Shown in pieces: positions 11,053-21,591 of a stretch of DNA of 64,000 bases. Both the position numbers and the translations under genes were made by a program. The DNA is from Limnanthes douglasii subsp. nivea. Taxonomy: Eukaryota; Streptophyta; Magnoliopsida; Brassicales; Limnanthaceae. Under the pieces are notes generated by a model that ran no database searches, was not told the origin of the DNA, and saw nothing but the letters and a program-made list of their open reading frames with translations. The DNA lies in NCBI GenBank assembly GCA_036936605.1, contig JAUPFV010000003.1:109775000-109838999 (forward strand), read 5' to 3'. How positions within the stretch are numbered: position 1 is the first letter of the stretch; every line of letters begins with the position of its first letter.

Positions 11053-11995
11053 TTTTTTTCCCAAGAAATAAGATTTTATTGATGTTACCAAAAATATTAC
11101 ATATGTTCATAAGACTACATATGTTTGATAAATTTCTGATACAATTTTGTGACTTATATCTCTTTTCTTTCAAATCTTATCTAGGCCACTCTTGTAGCTC
11201 ATCCTTCTTGAACAACCTTGAATCTTCACACCATTTTTTTGCTGCATACCATCTTCATACTCGTTTATCTGCAAAACAAAACAATATAGGTCAAGTTTTT
11301 CAACTTGCCAAACAAATTAGTCATCCTCAAAGAACCTAAAATAGCCCAAATTTAAAGATTCAAGCAAAGTAATTGCATTCAATTCATTCAACGAATGATT
11401 TGATTCAACTGCAAATTCAGACTGTATCTTAAATGCATGTTTAGCCACCCAATCAGCAGCAAAATTGTGCTCTCTATATATGTGTTTGAGAGTCATCTGA
11501 GGTTTTATTAATGTTCTGCAGTATTGAAGTATTTGTTCTAAGTACCAAGGGTATCTACCTACTGCAAGCATGTTAAATAAACCATTTATGATTTCTTGTT
11601 CTTGATATTACTTTATTTCTTATGGATCTTCTAACATTAACATTAATAGGGTCTTTTTTACCTTCCTTTGTTTTGGTGAGTTTGGTTCACTTAAAGTAGA
11701 TCTTATTATAGGTACATGTTGTGTTTCAACAAAATCTTCCTATAAAACATTGAATGGGTTATTTAATTTGATGGTCTCAATTACATCTGATATATCCTTA
11801 TTAGATATTTCAACTAATTCTCTAAGTTGGCTAAACCTTATCTCATTACTATTCTGGTGTTCAGCTATGTCATGTAGCTTAGATGATTCATTTACATTAT
11901 CTGCTTCATTTATTTCTTGAAAATCTACTGCCCTATCAGGTGAGTTGATTATTATCTTATTTCCAATTGTTTTCTCTCCTGATAAACTTTTATCC
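11053..11995 (-). mobile_element. Short internally deleted LINE with perfect target duplication
   Basis: In minus orientation the element ends with an AATAAA-like signal and an A run (T run at about 11052-11060 on the plus strand). Its 5' end is at 11995. Perfect 16-bp direct repeats ttattatttaatatat lie at 11037-11052 and 11996-12011. The 943 bp hold two parts that are far apart in a full LINE. The first (about 11995-11630) is a hydrophilic, Asn/Glu-rich linker such as precedes the endonuclease. The second (about 11625-11317) is the C-terminal RNase H region. Endonuclease and RT are missing between them, so this is a deletion derivative moved in trans or truncated at insertion. Confidence 0.82.
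11317..11625 (-). pseudogene. LINE RNase H domain, C-terminal part
   Basis: The reading QEIINGLFNMLAVGRYPWYL then leads to HIYREHNFAADWVAKHA, the C-terminal RNase H motif (H-x-x-R-x-x-N-x-x-A-D) of plant RVT_3 domains. The upstream catalytic Asp and Glu blocks are missing because of the internal deletion. The same protein segment, diverged, is present on the plus strand at 38.8-39.0 kb. The reading is open through this part, but upstream stops (near 11640-11720) separate it from the linker frame. Confidence 0.75.
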
Positions 11996-12011
11996 TTATT
12001 ATTTAATATAT
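11996..12011. repeat. Short LINE target-site duplication, right
   Basis: This is identical to 11037-11052. Confidence 0.82.
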
Positions 12012-12139
12012 ATTTATATTAAAGTTATATATATATTAAAATAAATAATTTTCATAAATTAACATAATATACTTTCTTTATAAATATAAAGTATAAAATT
12101 AAAATAATTAATAATATAATACATAATATATAGTAAAAT

Positions 12140-12545
12140 GTTCCCAAAATCGTTTCGCAAATACTTGATAAAAAAACTCAAACAATTTCGGTGTCCGAAT
12201 TAAACAAACCAAGTCTCTATTTATAGATCTCAAAAAAAATTATAAATCATGGTATATTTTTATTTTTTTATTTTTTTTACTTATTAAAATATTCCAAAAA
12301 TTGTTTTAAAAAACTTAATAAAAAATTCAAACAATTTCGGTGTCCAAATCAAACGAACCAAATCTCTATTTATAGATCTCAAAAAATTATAAACCATGGT
12401 AGAGCTATTATTTTGTTAAACTTATTAAAACATTCCAAAAATTATTTTGAAAATACTAAATAAATAAAAAATTAAAAAAAATTCGGTGTCCAAATCAAAC
12501 AAAACTAAATCGGTATTTGTAGATATCGAAAAATAAAAAATAATT
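12140..12545. repeat. Three-copy tandem repeat, unit about 150 bp
   Basis: Blocks with caatttcggtgtcc, then aaatcaaacgaacc-like, then tctctatttatagatctc and a cattccaaaaatt segment recur from about 12183, 12332 and 12480. The copies have diverged by substitutions and A-run length changes. There is no coding content. Confidence 0.75.
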
Positions 12546-12804
12546 AAATATTTTTTTTAAAATCTTTTTACCAACCATTTTTTTCGAAAAACGATAAAAA
12601 AAATTAAAACCTAAAAGTTACCGCAAAAATTAAATACAACAAAAATACCATGGATTCCATCTTTTGAACCCGTTCCATCTTTTAAAACCATAAATTGGCA
12701 ATAAAATACACAGACGCATATTTAATATGCTCAGTGAAAAAACTACTTATGTCGGCTTGTCTATCGGAATGTATTGGTGCATTAGAAAGTACACTACAAA
12801 GTAC
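12546..12804. other. A+T-rich spacer
   Basis: Nothing is recognised between the 150-bp tandem repeats and the 46-bp duplication. Confidence 0.4.
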
Positions 12805-12896
12805 AGCACAAGCGTGACAAGCTTATCATCGTCTACTTGATATTCAAAAGAGCACAAGCGTGACAAGCTTATCATCGTCTACTTGATATTCAAAAG
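12805..12896. repeat. Exact 46-bp tandem duplication
   Basis: Two identical units (12805-12850 and 12851-12896) start agcacaagcgtgacaagctt and end attcaaaag. The unit corresponds to the 3' flank of the gene at 49745-50681. Exact identity suggests recent slippage or unequal exchange. Confidence 0.9.
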
Positions 12897-13005
12897 AGCG
12901 TTTTATAAGCACATCTGAATGATTATTATCATTTTTAACCCCTCTTGGATACTCTTTTGCTAGCTGTGTCAACAGGCTGACTCGCACCTTCACTCACAGT
13001 TGATG
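12897..13005 (-). pseudogene. Relic of the 3' end of the 49745-50681 gene
   Basis: In minus sense this stretch reads a SQPVDT block followed closely by a stop and then gtgcttataaaacgctctt and atatcaagtagac. The last codons and 3' flank of the gene at 49745-50681 read SQPVDTQEYRSVQERVK, a stop, and nearly the same flank. Only the terminal exon end is visible here and no exon 1 or 2 match follows. It is a diverged duplicate fragment, not a working gene. Confidence 0.65.
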
Positions 13006-13639
13006 GAACCTTCTGTGTCAACATCGATCCGTTCTTGTCATTATCAAGTAACATAACTCTATTATCTCGGAATGGTATAATATGACAAGTGGATAATTTT
13101 AGTTGGGATAAAGTTAATTTTGATTGATCAAGGCCAATGTTTGAACAACGGATAATTTAATTCGTTCTTTCGCCAACTTTCAGGATGATATTAACTATTT
13201 AAAATATTTTTTACTCATTAATTTATTTGTAAGAATAATATCACTCTTTTAACTTAATAATTCCTTTCGAAAAGTTATATTCTAATAACTAGAAAACAAA
13301 TTGCTTAAAAAAATTAGAAAGTTGGAAGCAGAACTTAAAATTAAAGTAAAAAGTTATACGAAAATGTTATTAATTTTGTATATTAATTTAATTTTTATTT
13401 TCTTATGAATTTTTAGAATATTTGTTAGTAATTGTTGTTGAAAGAAACACTTATTACCTATAAAAATTCGTGAGTTTTATGTTAATTTGTCGAAATAATT
13501 ATATGGAGATTTACTTGAGTTTATAAAACTCTAATGGTCATATATCATTTAAACTCAATTATTTTCATATCACAATAATCATATGAATCTATTATCGTAT
13601 TATCGTGTATACTATAAAGATAATAAATATAGAAAGTTT

Positions 13640-14040
13640 TAAACAGTAAATCGTCGATAAATTATTGAATTTAGTGATTGATAGTTTTTTTACTTCTAAA
13701 AGTCTGTTGGCAGTCGTTGGACTATCTATACTGGTGACATATATTTATTGGACTTTCAAAAGTCCACTGATAGCCTTTGGACTATCTATTTTGGATAAAT
13801 TTAGTCAGCTGCTCCTGTTTATTAAGGGGACTAAGTTGATAAAAATAATTGAAAGTCAAATGACTAACTATATTAAAAATGAATAATTAATGGACTTTCT
13901 ATCACAAGAATGGATAGTCAACACATGCACGGGAGTAACTTTACCCAAACTGGATAATTTAGAGACTACCAACGAACTTTTCAAAGTCTAGAAACTATAT
14001 CTCACTAAATTCGGTAGTCCAAGGAAGAGTTACTGTTCAA
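13640..14040. mobile_element. Putative MITE inside repeat copy A
   Basis: The piece is absent from repeat copy B at the matching point (about 32090). Its ends show imperfect inversion: the left end has aacagtaa then gaatttagtga, and the complement of the right end has gaacagtaac then gaatttagtga. Inside, a 37-bp block with ggactatctat is repeated in tandem (about 13697 and 13758). No clear target duplication was found, so the class is not assigned. Confidence 0.45.
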
Positions 14041-15513
14041 AGCCAAAATAAAATGAAAATTGGCTATTAAAACATAAAAATATTTATCTTTTACGTGTAA
14101 GATGAAGGATTTTGAAGAGGTTTGTACTATATTATAAAATAAAAAAATTTAAAAAATATTCGAGTGTCTATTTTTAATTCAATTCCATTAAATTAAAATT
14201 GTACTTGATAACGTATGAAATCCAACGTACGTCTTTGATCCTAGTTTAAAACTAAAGAATAATGAGGGATGAATAGTTGTTATGTTGGAATACATTAGTG
14301 TTATATGAAGTATGATGTATGCAAGCTTATGCATTATGGGGGATATTTTATTTGCGGCGAGTAAATTAAATTAAGTCAATTTACTAGTAATCCAAGTACA
14401 AAACATTAGAAAGCTATTGGAAGGGTCCTTCGATACTTGAAAAATATCGAAAATACATCTCTTCAAAATTCTAATTTTCCTAACATACTTGAGGGATAGA
14501 CAAATGCAAGTTGGATCACCAGTCTAGCATACAACAAATTGATAATGTGATAGGCGTTCACTTTTGTAGGAAATGCTGTTTCTTGGGGAACAAAGAAACA
14601 TATATGTATATCCAATTTCACTACCAATACTATAGAAATCGCATTTTCTAACCGGGGTGAAAAATGCACAAATCATCACTAATCCGTCATTATTGTCTAT
14701 TAACAATCATCGTGCAATGGGTATCCTCTCGTTGCATTTACACGATAGCTCAAGAAAAAAGTGTTCGATTTTAATCTTTTGTGTTGGTATCATTACCTTA
14801 TTTATTATTTCTTCTAAAATCATTGTTTCCTTCTTTTCGAAAGGTGTCATATGTATATGATGTAATGTTATCTATTTTAGAAATGAATATTTTCAAGAGG
14901 AGACAATGTAAAACTTTCAATTATGGTACATGAGACAAATGGCTAAATCAAACATAGAATCCATAAAAGTCATCACCTTTAACTAAAATTAAGTAAACAT
15001 AAACTACGAAATAGTTCACGATAACTATAATTTCTTGCAAAAGTTTCTTATTTTTTAAGGAACCCATATATTTTGATTTCTCCTTCAATATATGTACATG
15101 TCTTTCTTCCAACTAAAACATCCTTCAAAATTGTATTCTCTGGTCTACTAACTTCCATTCAAAGTAGTCAAAACTTCATGTCAAAATGTGTTTGGTATTT
15201 CTCTGACTAATTGTAGTATGGCTTCTGCTACATCATGCTCTTTTATGTGTTGTGCAATTCAACAAATAAAAGTTATATTTAACCAAAAATACTAAAATCA
15301 AGAAAGTTTTTTACAAAGGGCATATTCACATAGTAGGTGGGAAGTTAAATGATATTGCAAAGGGAGTAAAAGGAAAAAAACAATTCTTTTTATAGCTGCA
15401 ACATCATTAATTTCTTGAAGTTCTGAACCGTAATTTTTATTTCTAAGGTGTTTCATTTCTCTACTTGGATTATTTCCATCAAAGTAAAAAATGCTCGATT
15501 TAAATCATTAGTG

Positions 15514-15516
<3 letters not shown>

Positions 15517-15572
<56 letters not shown>
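15517..15572. repeat. (TA)n microsatellite
   Basis: About 28 uninterrupted AT dinucleotides. Confidence 0.95.
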
Positions 15573-15577
<5 letters not shown>

Positions 15578-15691
15578 TTTTCTAAAACTGTTGCTTGATT
15601 ATTTTCCAATTGTGTCCCATGTACATGATGTAATGATATCTATTTTTAAAATGAATATTTTCAAGAGAGGCGAAATAAAACTTTCGGTTAT

Positions 15692-16232
15692 GCCAAGTCA
15701 TCAACTTTTGATAGTTCCAAAAATATCCGAGAGGAGGGAGTAACGAATCAAAAATATTTACGGTAGCACGATTCTAAAGAGATAAACACGGAAATAATAG
15801 AGAGAGAAGCTCCCAAAATTAATAATAAAGTAATAATTGTTCATCTTTCCTCAAAAAAGGAATGTTCCTTTATATAGTCATGGTGGTGGGCCTAAGGGCC
15901 ACATGATTGGTCCACTTATGGTCATTTCATCCTATTATTTTACTAATCTTAACTATATTTAATATTTATTAGATGAAATGCCCTCAATGCTACACATTTG
16001 AGGCCTATTTTTATAAGTATTATATAAAGCCAAATTCATCCAATATTCTACCGACCCGGCTCACGGTTCAGATAAATCTCACCATTATCACAAGCTCATT
16101 TAGCCCTTACAAAAATATTTGAGGGAGAGCTAACCCATATGGTGCCTTAAACATGTCCGATCAAGACTTATCTTGCTTTCGTTATTTCAATCGAATCGAC
16201 TCAGACCTAATCACCCTCAGGAGATTCTATCA
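15692..16232 (-). repeat. Putative LTR, minus orientation
   Basis: The similarity of repeat copy A to its own units stops abruptly near 15692. The sequence that follows has, in minus sense, a start TGATAGAATCTCC like the TGATGCCGGGAGATT start of the 20.4-kb element LTR. It also has a TATA-like tatataaagg (about 15868-15880) and a transcript-like leader. The plus-strand coiled-coil remnant next to it matches the arrangement at the 3' end of the Tat element at 20.4-30.6 kb. No second copy is in the window, so a solo LTR or truncated element is possible. Confidence 0.4.
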
Positions 16233-16689
16233 TACGAATTATTAATTCGATAACCGTGTATCACACGAGGTCTTTTTTCATACACGTGTATATCAATCCT
16301 TGAGCAATATAGTATGTCCTCAGGGATAAACTATGGATGATTTATTATGTGATTTTTTTATACTTTCCTATATGTGTGCCTTTTAAAATAAAAGATAGGT
16401 TATGCAACCCTTGCCCTTTCCTAGGCTAGATAATCGTTATGGATTCAACAACCATTCTATAAACAATTCCCCCATTCTCATAATTTTCACTTATTAAATG
16501 TTTTGAGAGATAAATAGAAACATTTTATGGAGAGAGAGAGAGAGAGAGTATATTCATTTCCAAGCTTCGTGAAAATACTATCAGGACTAGGAAACCACCA
16601 CAAAGCATTGCTTCGATGTTCTTGCTAAACGTATCCTTCTCGAATAACATTTTTCATGAAATAAATTTATTGTTATTGATTGGTTTTCT

Positions 16690-18150
16690 ATAGTTGAACG
16701 AACCGCTCAGAAGAAAGTTGATGGGATTATGGACGATAAATCTTTGCCACTATCCATTTGTCGAACTATCTACTATGGATCTTGACCACCAACCAAGAAA
16801 CAAACCGAAGTGGTTAAGTATTTTTACTCCTCAAACCAGTTCCAATGTTCCCAATCTCAGCCCCCCAATCAGACTCGTCCTTAACAATACAAGGGTGACC
16901 TTGAACCACCAAAAACATTCGTCCCACACACAATCTTCTTTCTGATTGGTCACAAGGGTAACACATTTTGCGACCATATTTTTTAAAAAATATTCATCTT
17001 TTTCCATTGAAAAAAAAGGGATGACTCAGTTGTTCATGGGGCATAAAAAGGTTATCGAATAGATTTTTACCAGGTTAAGCGCTTAGGCTAAAACTACATA
17101 GTCTAACTAATTTTGGTGGTGCTTTAGCCTAACGAATTCGGAGAATAACCATCTTTAGAGGGCTGATTCGACGAAGACTCTCTCCCTAGACCAGGTCATG
17201 ATGCTTCTTAGCAAAACTGTTTTGTTAAAAATGTTGCAAGGTTCTGATATGTTGGTATTTCTTCATGCAAGGTCTACAACTCCAAGCAATTGAGTCCTCA
17301 AGGGTAATATTGGGGATCAATAGAAGAAAAATAAGAACAATATAATGATTAAAGTTGTCTCAGTTGCTGTCGATGTGGTTATTGAAGGTAATGGATCTAA
17401 CGGGTCATAAAAAAAATACTATTTGAAAAGAAAACATAAGTGGGTGCCCAACAATCAGAGTGAGGATATGGAGGAGGAAAATCTTCGTCAAGCGGATCTT
17501 GAAACGGGGAAAGGTGATCCGTTTTTCTCGAAACAAATCATGACTATTGAGTTGTACAATGTGCTTATTTCATCTCATATGCAAAACTAAGACCCTAACC
17601 CTAAGAGAAATAAAGAGAAATATCTCAGGATAGTCGAAGGAATAATGGTCAATCCTCCAAAAATAGTTACTTGGACCCTCATGCGTCATCTCCCACTGCT
17701 ACCGATCAACCCTTCGACCTTTACCAAGTCAACGAGTTTTATGTGTGAATAAATGAACTTATTGGGTCTGTTATCCAACTCGAGAGGGACGTGCGCCTGC
17801 TGGCTGCTCAAAAAACTTTCTACAAGGGAGAGACTCGCAGGTTAGAGGATGAAGTCAGATGGTTGAAGGATGAGGTTTCCCATCTTAATAAAATTGATGT
17901 GGATCGGCTCAAGTGTGGTGAGAATCCCGAACGACGGTGGGATACGCAACAAGGATACTTTGACAATGACCGTAATTTTTGTTGGAAAATGAAACCTTCA
18001 TTTGTACACTCAAATAAAAAAATTAGAAGGCCAAAGCTACTTATGCAAGCTACAAAATATTTTAGAAAAATGAAGAATCAATCCAATGCAGATAAGAAGG
18101 ATATTATATATGCCTATAATGTTGAGTGTACAAGTAAGTTGGAAACTTGA
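16690..18150 (+). pseudogene. Coiled-coil pseudogene, probable Tat-type extra ORF
   Basis: Plus-strand reading fragments run through this stretch with many stops. The longest (17791-18150, 119 codons) has heptad-like charged segments, LEDEVRWLKDEVSHLNKI, and then a basic region. Position and orientation (opposite to the putative LTR at 15692-16232) mimic the antisense extra gene at 21592-24072, which also ends in a coiled coil. I see no convincing direct sequence match between the two, so the assignment rests on layout. Confidence 0.35.
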
Positions 18151-18565
18151 GATGCTTAGATATGAAGTTGGGCAGTTACTGGGAACTTGTCCCTAAAAAT
18201 AATCGTCGTGCGGGAATTTCTCTAAAATATTGAAAGGTCATCTAACAGAAGCTCATATGAGGAATTTAAGGGCAGATGACTCCTGAAGCAGGCTCTGAGT
18301 AAGCTTTTGAAAAATAAAACACTTGACTTTTTTTTGTTACAACAGTTATTCATTTTTTTGTAATTTTCTCACAATTGTAACTCTTTATACGACCATTCCA
18401 TTTAGTTATTCAAATATATATTAATCATAATTTTTTTTTGACTTGTACCTTTATCATTTTTCTTCATTTTAAAAGTAAAATATAATATCGTCGGATGTAC
18501 TTCTATTGTAGGTGATCAATTTCCAACTAGTCTCCGATGTGACCCGTTAGATCAAATATATCATT

Positions 18566-18830
18566 AAATATTGACCAACTTTCGTTAGAAGACCCTCAGA
18601 TGCGTAAAAGCTGTTAAATGTAAACCAACTGACGTTGGAAGATCCCTCATATCCAAATTTGTTTTTCAATATTGACCGACTGATGTTGGAAGATCCCTTG
18701 GATCTAAAAATAAAAATCATTGAATTTTGACCAATGATGTTGAAAGATTCCTCGGATCCAAAAATAGAAATTATTGAATGTTGACCAATTGATGTTGGAA
18801 AGATCCATCAGATCCAAAAAGTTATTAAAA
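18566..18830. repeat. Five-copy tandem repeat, unit 50-55 bp
   Basis: The units share ttgaccaactgatgttggaag followed by atccctcggatccaaaaat variants. They start near 18571, 18621, 18672, 18726 and 18781. Short tandem arrays next to the extra ORF are a known habit of Tat-type elements, which supports the reading of 15.7-18.8 kb as such a remnant. Confidence 0.8.
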
Positions 18831-19482
18831 AGTCAAAAAAATATTTATACTTACTAGTTGGTTATGTAGACACCTCACTAAAACATTTTTGTGCCACCAG
18901 TGTAGGAAAGAGCATGCACTAGATATTATATGAATTGAAACAAAAAATATACAACTTGTTTGTATTTACTCTACAGAAAATTCAAAATGTTATATATTTC
19001 ACGAATGACAAAATAATCTGCATTTTTAGTCTTCTAACCCATAAGTTGCGGGTTTCACTTTTTCAGCTAGTATTTGCCTCAAGTTATCTTTGTAACTGGT
19101 CTAACTACTCTCGCATGAGTAATCTATCTTGGCTTTCATCATTCATATGTGGTGGCGAAGAGACTTTTGTTCAATCTTGAATCTTTCATCTTTTGGAGCA
19201 AGATCTATTTGATGCATCAACGTAAAGCATTTGCACCGGTAAGGACTAAAAAAATTATTGTAATAATTTCATCTCCGCTAACGTGGATAACTGGCCCACA
19301 CACACGGTAATGTCACGAACACGCCTGTCACACATGCATCAATCAATTTTGTATTATATTAATAATTAACAATATTAATGCATAAGTAAATTATTATATA
19401 AATTATATTTTATATTTTAAAATTACTATAAGGTTATTTTAATTTTATTATTATAGTTTTATTATTAGATTTTATTATTAGA

Positions 19483-19536
<54 letters not shown>

Positions 19537-20353
19537 GGTTTGATTATAAATAGTAGGAGTGTTGGTGCCGTTGAATAAAATTATTATCTTCTTTCTATTT
19601 TTATCTCTAAAATTGTATTCATATTTTTTTAGTTAATAATATTTTAAAATTATAATTAAATTATTATTTAAACAAATTAAGTTATCAATTTTTTTTCCTT
19701 TAGAGATACATTTAAGTCTTAAATAAGAATATTCCTCAACTATTACGTCTTTATTCATTTAGTCCATCGACTAAAAAATCATCGGTTAGAGTCTCGACTA
19801 TTCAATTCTATAATATAGTCCTCACAAATAATCCTTCAACTTTTAATTTTATATTTACCCCTTAAATTTAATACATTTTTTAATATTTTTTGTTTTTTTT
19901 TTAAATTATTTTTTAAGTTTGTGAATATTTTGGTAAAGACTAATTGTAAATTTATATTAAAATAAATCAATAACTATAAAAATTTAAGAATTATTGAAAG
20001 TTAGATTTAGCCAGGAAATCTAATCAAGAAATATATTATTGAAAAAATATATTTAGCGGAAGAATTTGATTAGTAATTATTGAAAGAACAAAATTTGTAT
20101 ATTATTTAAAAATTGTTTTTCAGTCATATATTTGTTTTTATGTCATTATTATTTATATTTTTAATTTTATATATATAGTTTATATTTATAAATCGTGTCG
20201 GACTAAAATGAAAATCCATACCCAACTTAATCCGTGCACGGAGCATAATTTTCATATTAATATATGATCGGATAAAATCCAACCGGATGGCCCGGTTCAA
20301 ACTAACATAGTCATCTCGTTTTCCACTAATATAATTTTTAAAAATTTATTTAT
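18831..20353. other. A+T-rich stretch between elements
   Basis: No gene is supported. It holds a TTA microsatellite (about 19483-19536) and long A/T runs. Confidence 0.5.
19483..19536. repeat. (TTA)n microsatellite
   Basis: About 18 uninterrupted triplets. Confidence 0.95.
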
Positions 20354-20358
20354 GTTAT

Positions 20359-21000
20359 TGTTACGGGAATAACAAGTTCTACCAAAGTGAGTCTTACGGT
20401 TTTCATCCAGAAAAGAGTTAAGGCAAAAAATGATCATCTTATTCATCGATAGGTTCTTCCTATTTATAATGTTGTGAGTTAGTGGGCAGTTACACTTGTT
20501 TACACTTAATGCACCACTAACTCACTAACGTCAATTCTCCTATAATTTCAGAACAACTACTTGAAACGGTTTGACTTAAGAATCAAAATGTGTGTTATAC
20601 AATAAATAAGGAAACGCCTTGACTAGATTACGTGTCAAACTGAGATGGTCCATTCCTTAAGCTCGATAAAATCTGTGCTGGCATGCAGAGCTCGAACTCA
20701 TCGATCATGTGGTCAACCAATCATCTTTGAGCTCGTACTTTCCTCGGATTAAGGGCGACTAGATTTAAGGTCGACTAGTTCATGTGCGAACTCAACCATT
20801 GTATGTTCATCGCGTCCTTAATCTGTTTTATCAATTCGTTGCTTCAAGTATCGTCGAGCTTGTTCTCCACTTCTTTTTAAGGTCTTCGGTGGCGTAGAGC
20901 TCGTCCTCTGCTTCCTTGTTTCTTTACTATCTTAGCCTAAGCTTGCAGTCTGCATTTCATGTTCGTGCTCGTACTCACTCGGGAGAATCTCCCGGCATCA
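20359..21000 (-). repeat. 3' LTR of the Tat-type element
   Basis: It is a direct repeat of 29933-30575. In minus sense it starts TGATGCCGGGAGATT and ends in TAACA. Differences from the other LTR are scattered and mostly single bases, which gives a datable divergence. Confidence 0.9.
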
Positions 21001-21013
21001 GGGCTCCCCCTAG
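21001..21013 (-). other. Polypurine tract of the Tat-type element
   Basis: In minus sense the tract reads ctagggggagccc directly before the 3' LTR start, the usual site of plus-strand priming. Confidence 0.65.
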
Positions 21014-21591
21014 TTTATAGGTTTATTATTTTTCAGAAAAAGATTATTAAACCTGTAAAATAAAAATTATCATTAAATTAAAACCTATAAGTATCCGTGT
21101 GGTTATTCCAAACACCTTTTGGATTTATATGTTGACATGTGTCACTGATGTAACTGTGACGGTTTTGACACCGCCATTCCTAGGAGACAGCGCCTGGCAC
21201 TTAGTTTTTTGCACAACTTCCAACGGATTGGTGATGTCTCACGCTTATTTTGCCAGAGTCTTTAGACATCCAACTTCTTGTATGTTTACTTACTTGAAAG
21301 AAAAAATATAAATTCTTTAGAGGTCTCGCTTCGTTCTTGCTGGAGAAGAAGATATCAACGACGACCAAAACACTTTCTGTCGCATTTTTTATCACCAACC
21401 AGGTACACGGTTTCTTAACATATATAATCATTTCAATTTATGCACAACGTAAAACCCTAGATTTTGGAGTGCAACTTCTGTGAGTAGATTATTCCCAAAT
21501 GCACATATATTCCCTTCGTCGAATCGATCGCCCTTGTTTGCTATAACATGTTCATTCGTATCCTTACCTCATTGCAGTTTCAGTAAAATCT
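21014..21591 (+). other. Leader region of the antisense extra gene
   Basis: No coding pattern. It lies between the polypurine tract and the first ATG of the extra gene, and should contain that gene's promoter and leader. I cannot place a TATA box with confidence. Confidence 0.4.

Larger units (their letters stand above)
12690..15692. repeat. Dispersed repeat, copy A
   Basis: Large parts of this stretch align with 31.2-34.3 kb. Shared landmarks are tataatatgacaagtgga (13077 and 31389), gttggaatacattagtg (14283 and 32322), caaaattctaattttccta (14464 and 32498), and repeated tatctattttagaaatga blocks. The stretch has internal tandem units of roughly 760 bp from about 14830 and 15590. Copy A carries an extra piece at about 13640-14040 that copy B lacks. 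I recognise no protein with confidence. On the minus strand, traces of a conserved reading occur in both copies but are full of stops. Confidence 0.7.

Noticed and set aside
14463..14860. Several 60-68-codon frames in repeat copy A
   Set aside because: They overlap on both strands and are not kept open in copy B, so I list only the repeat.
18560..18830. CRISPR-like array
   Set aside because: The units are contiguous degenerate tandem repeats without unique spacers, in plant nuclear DNA.
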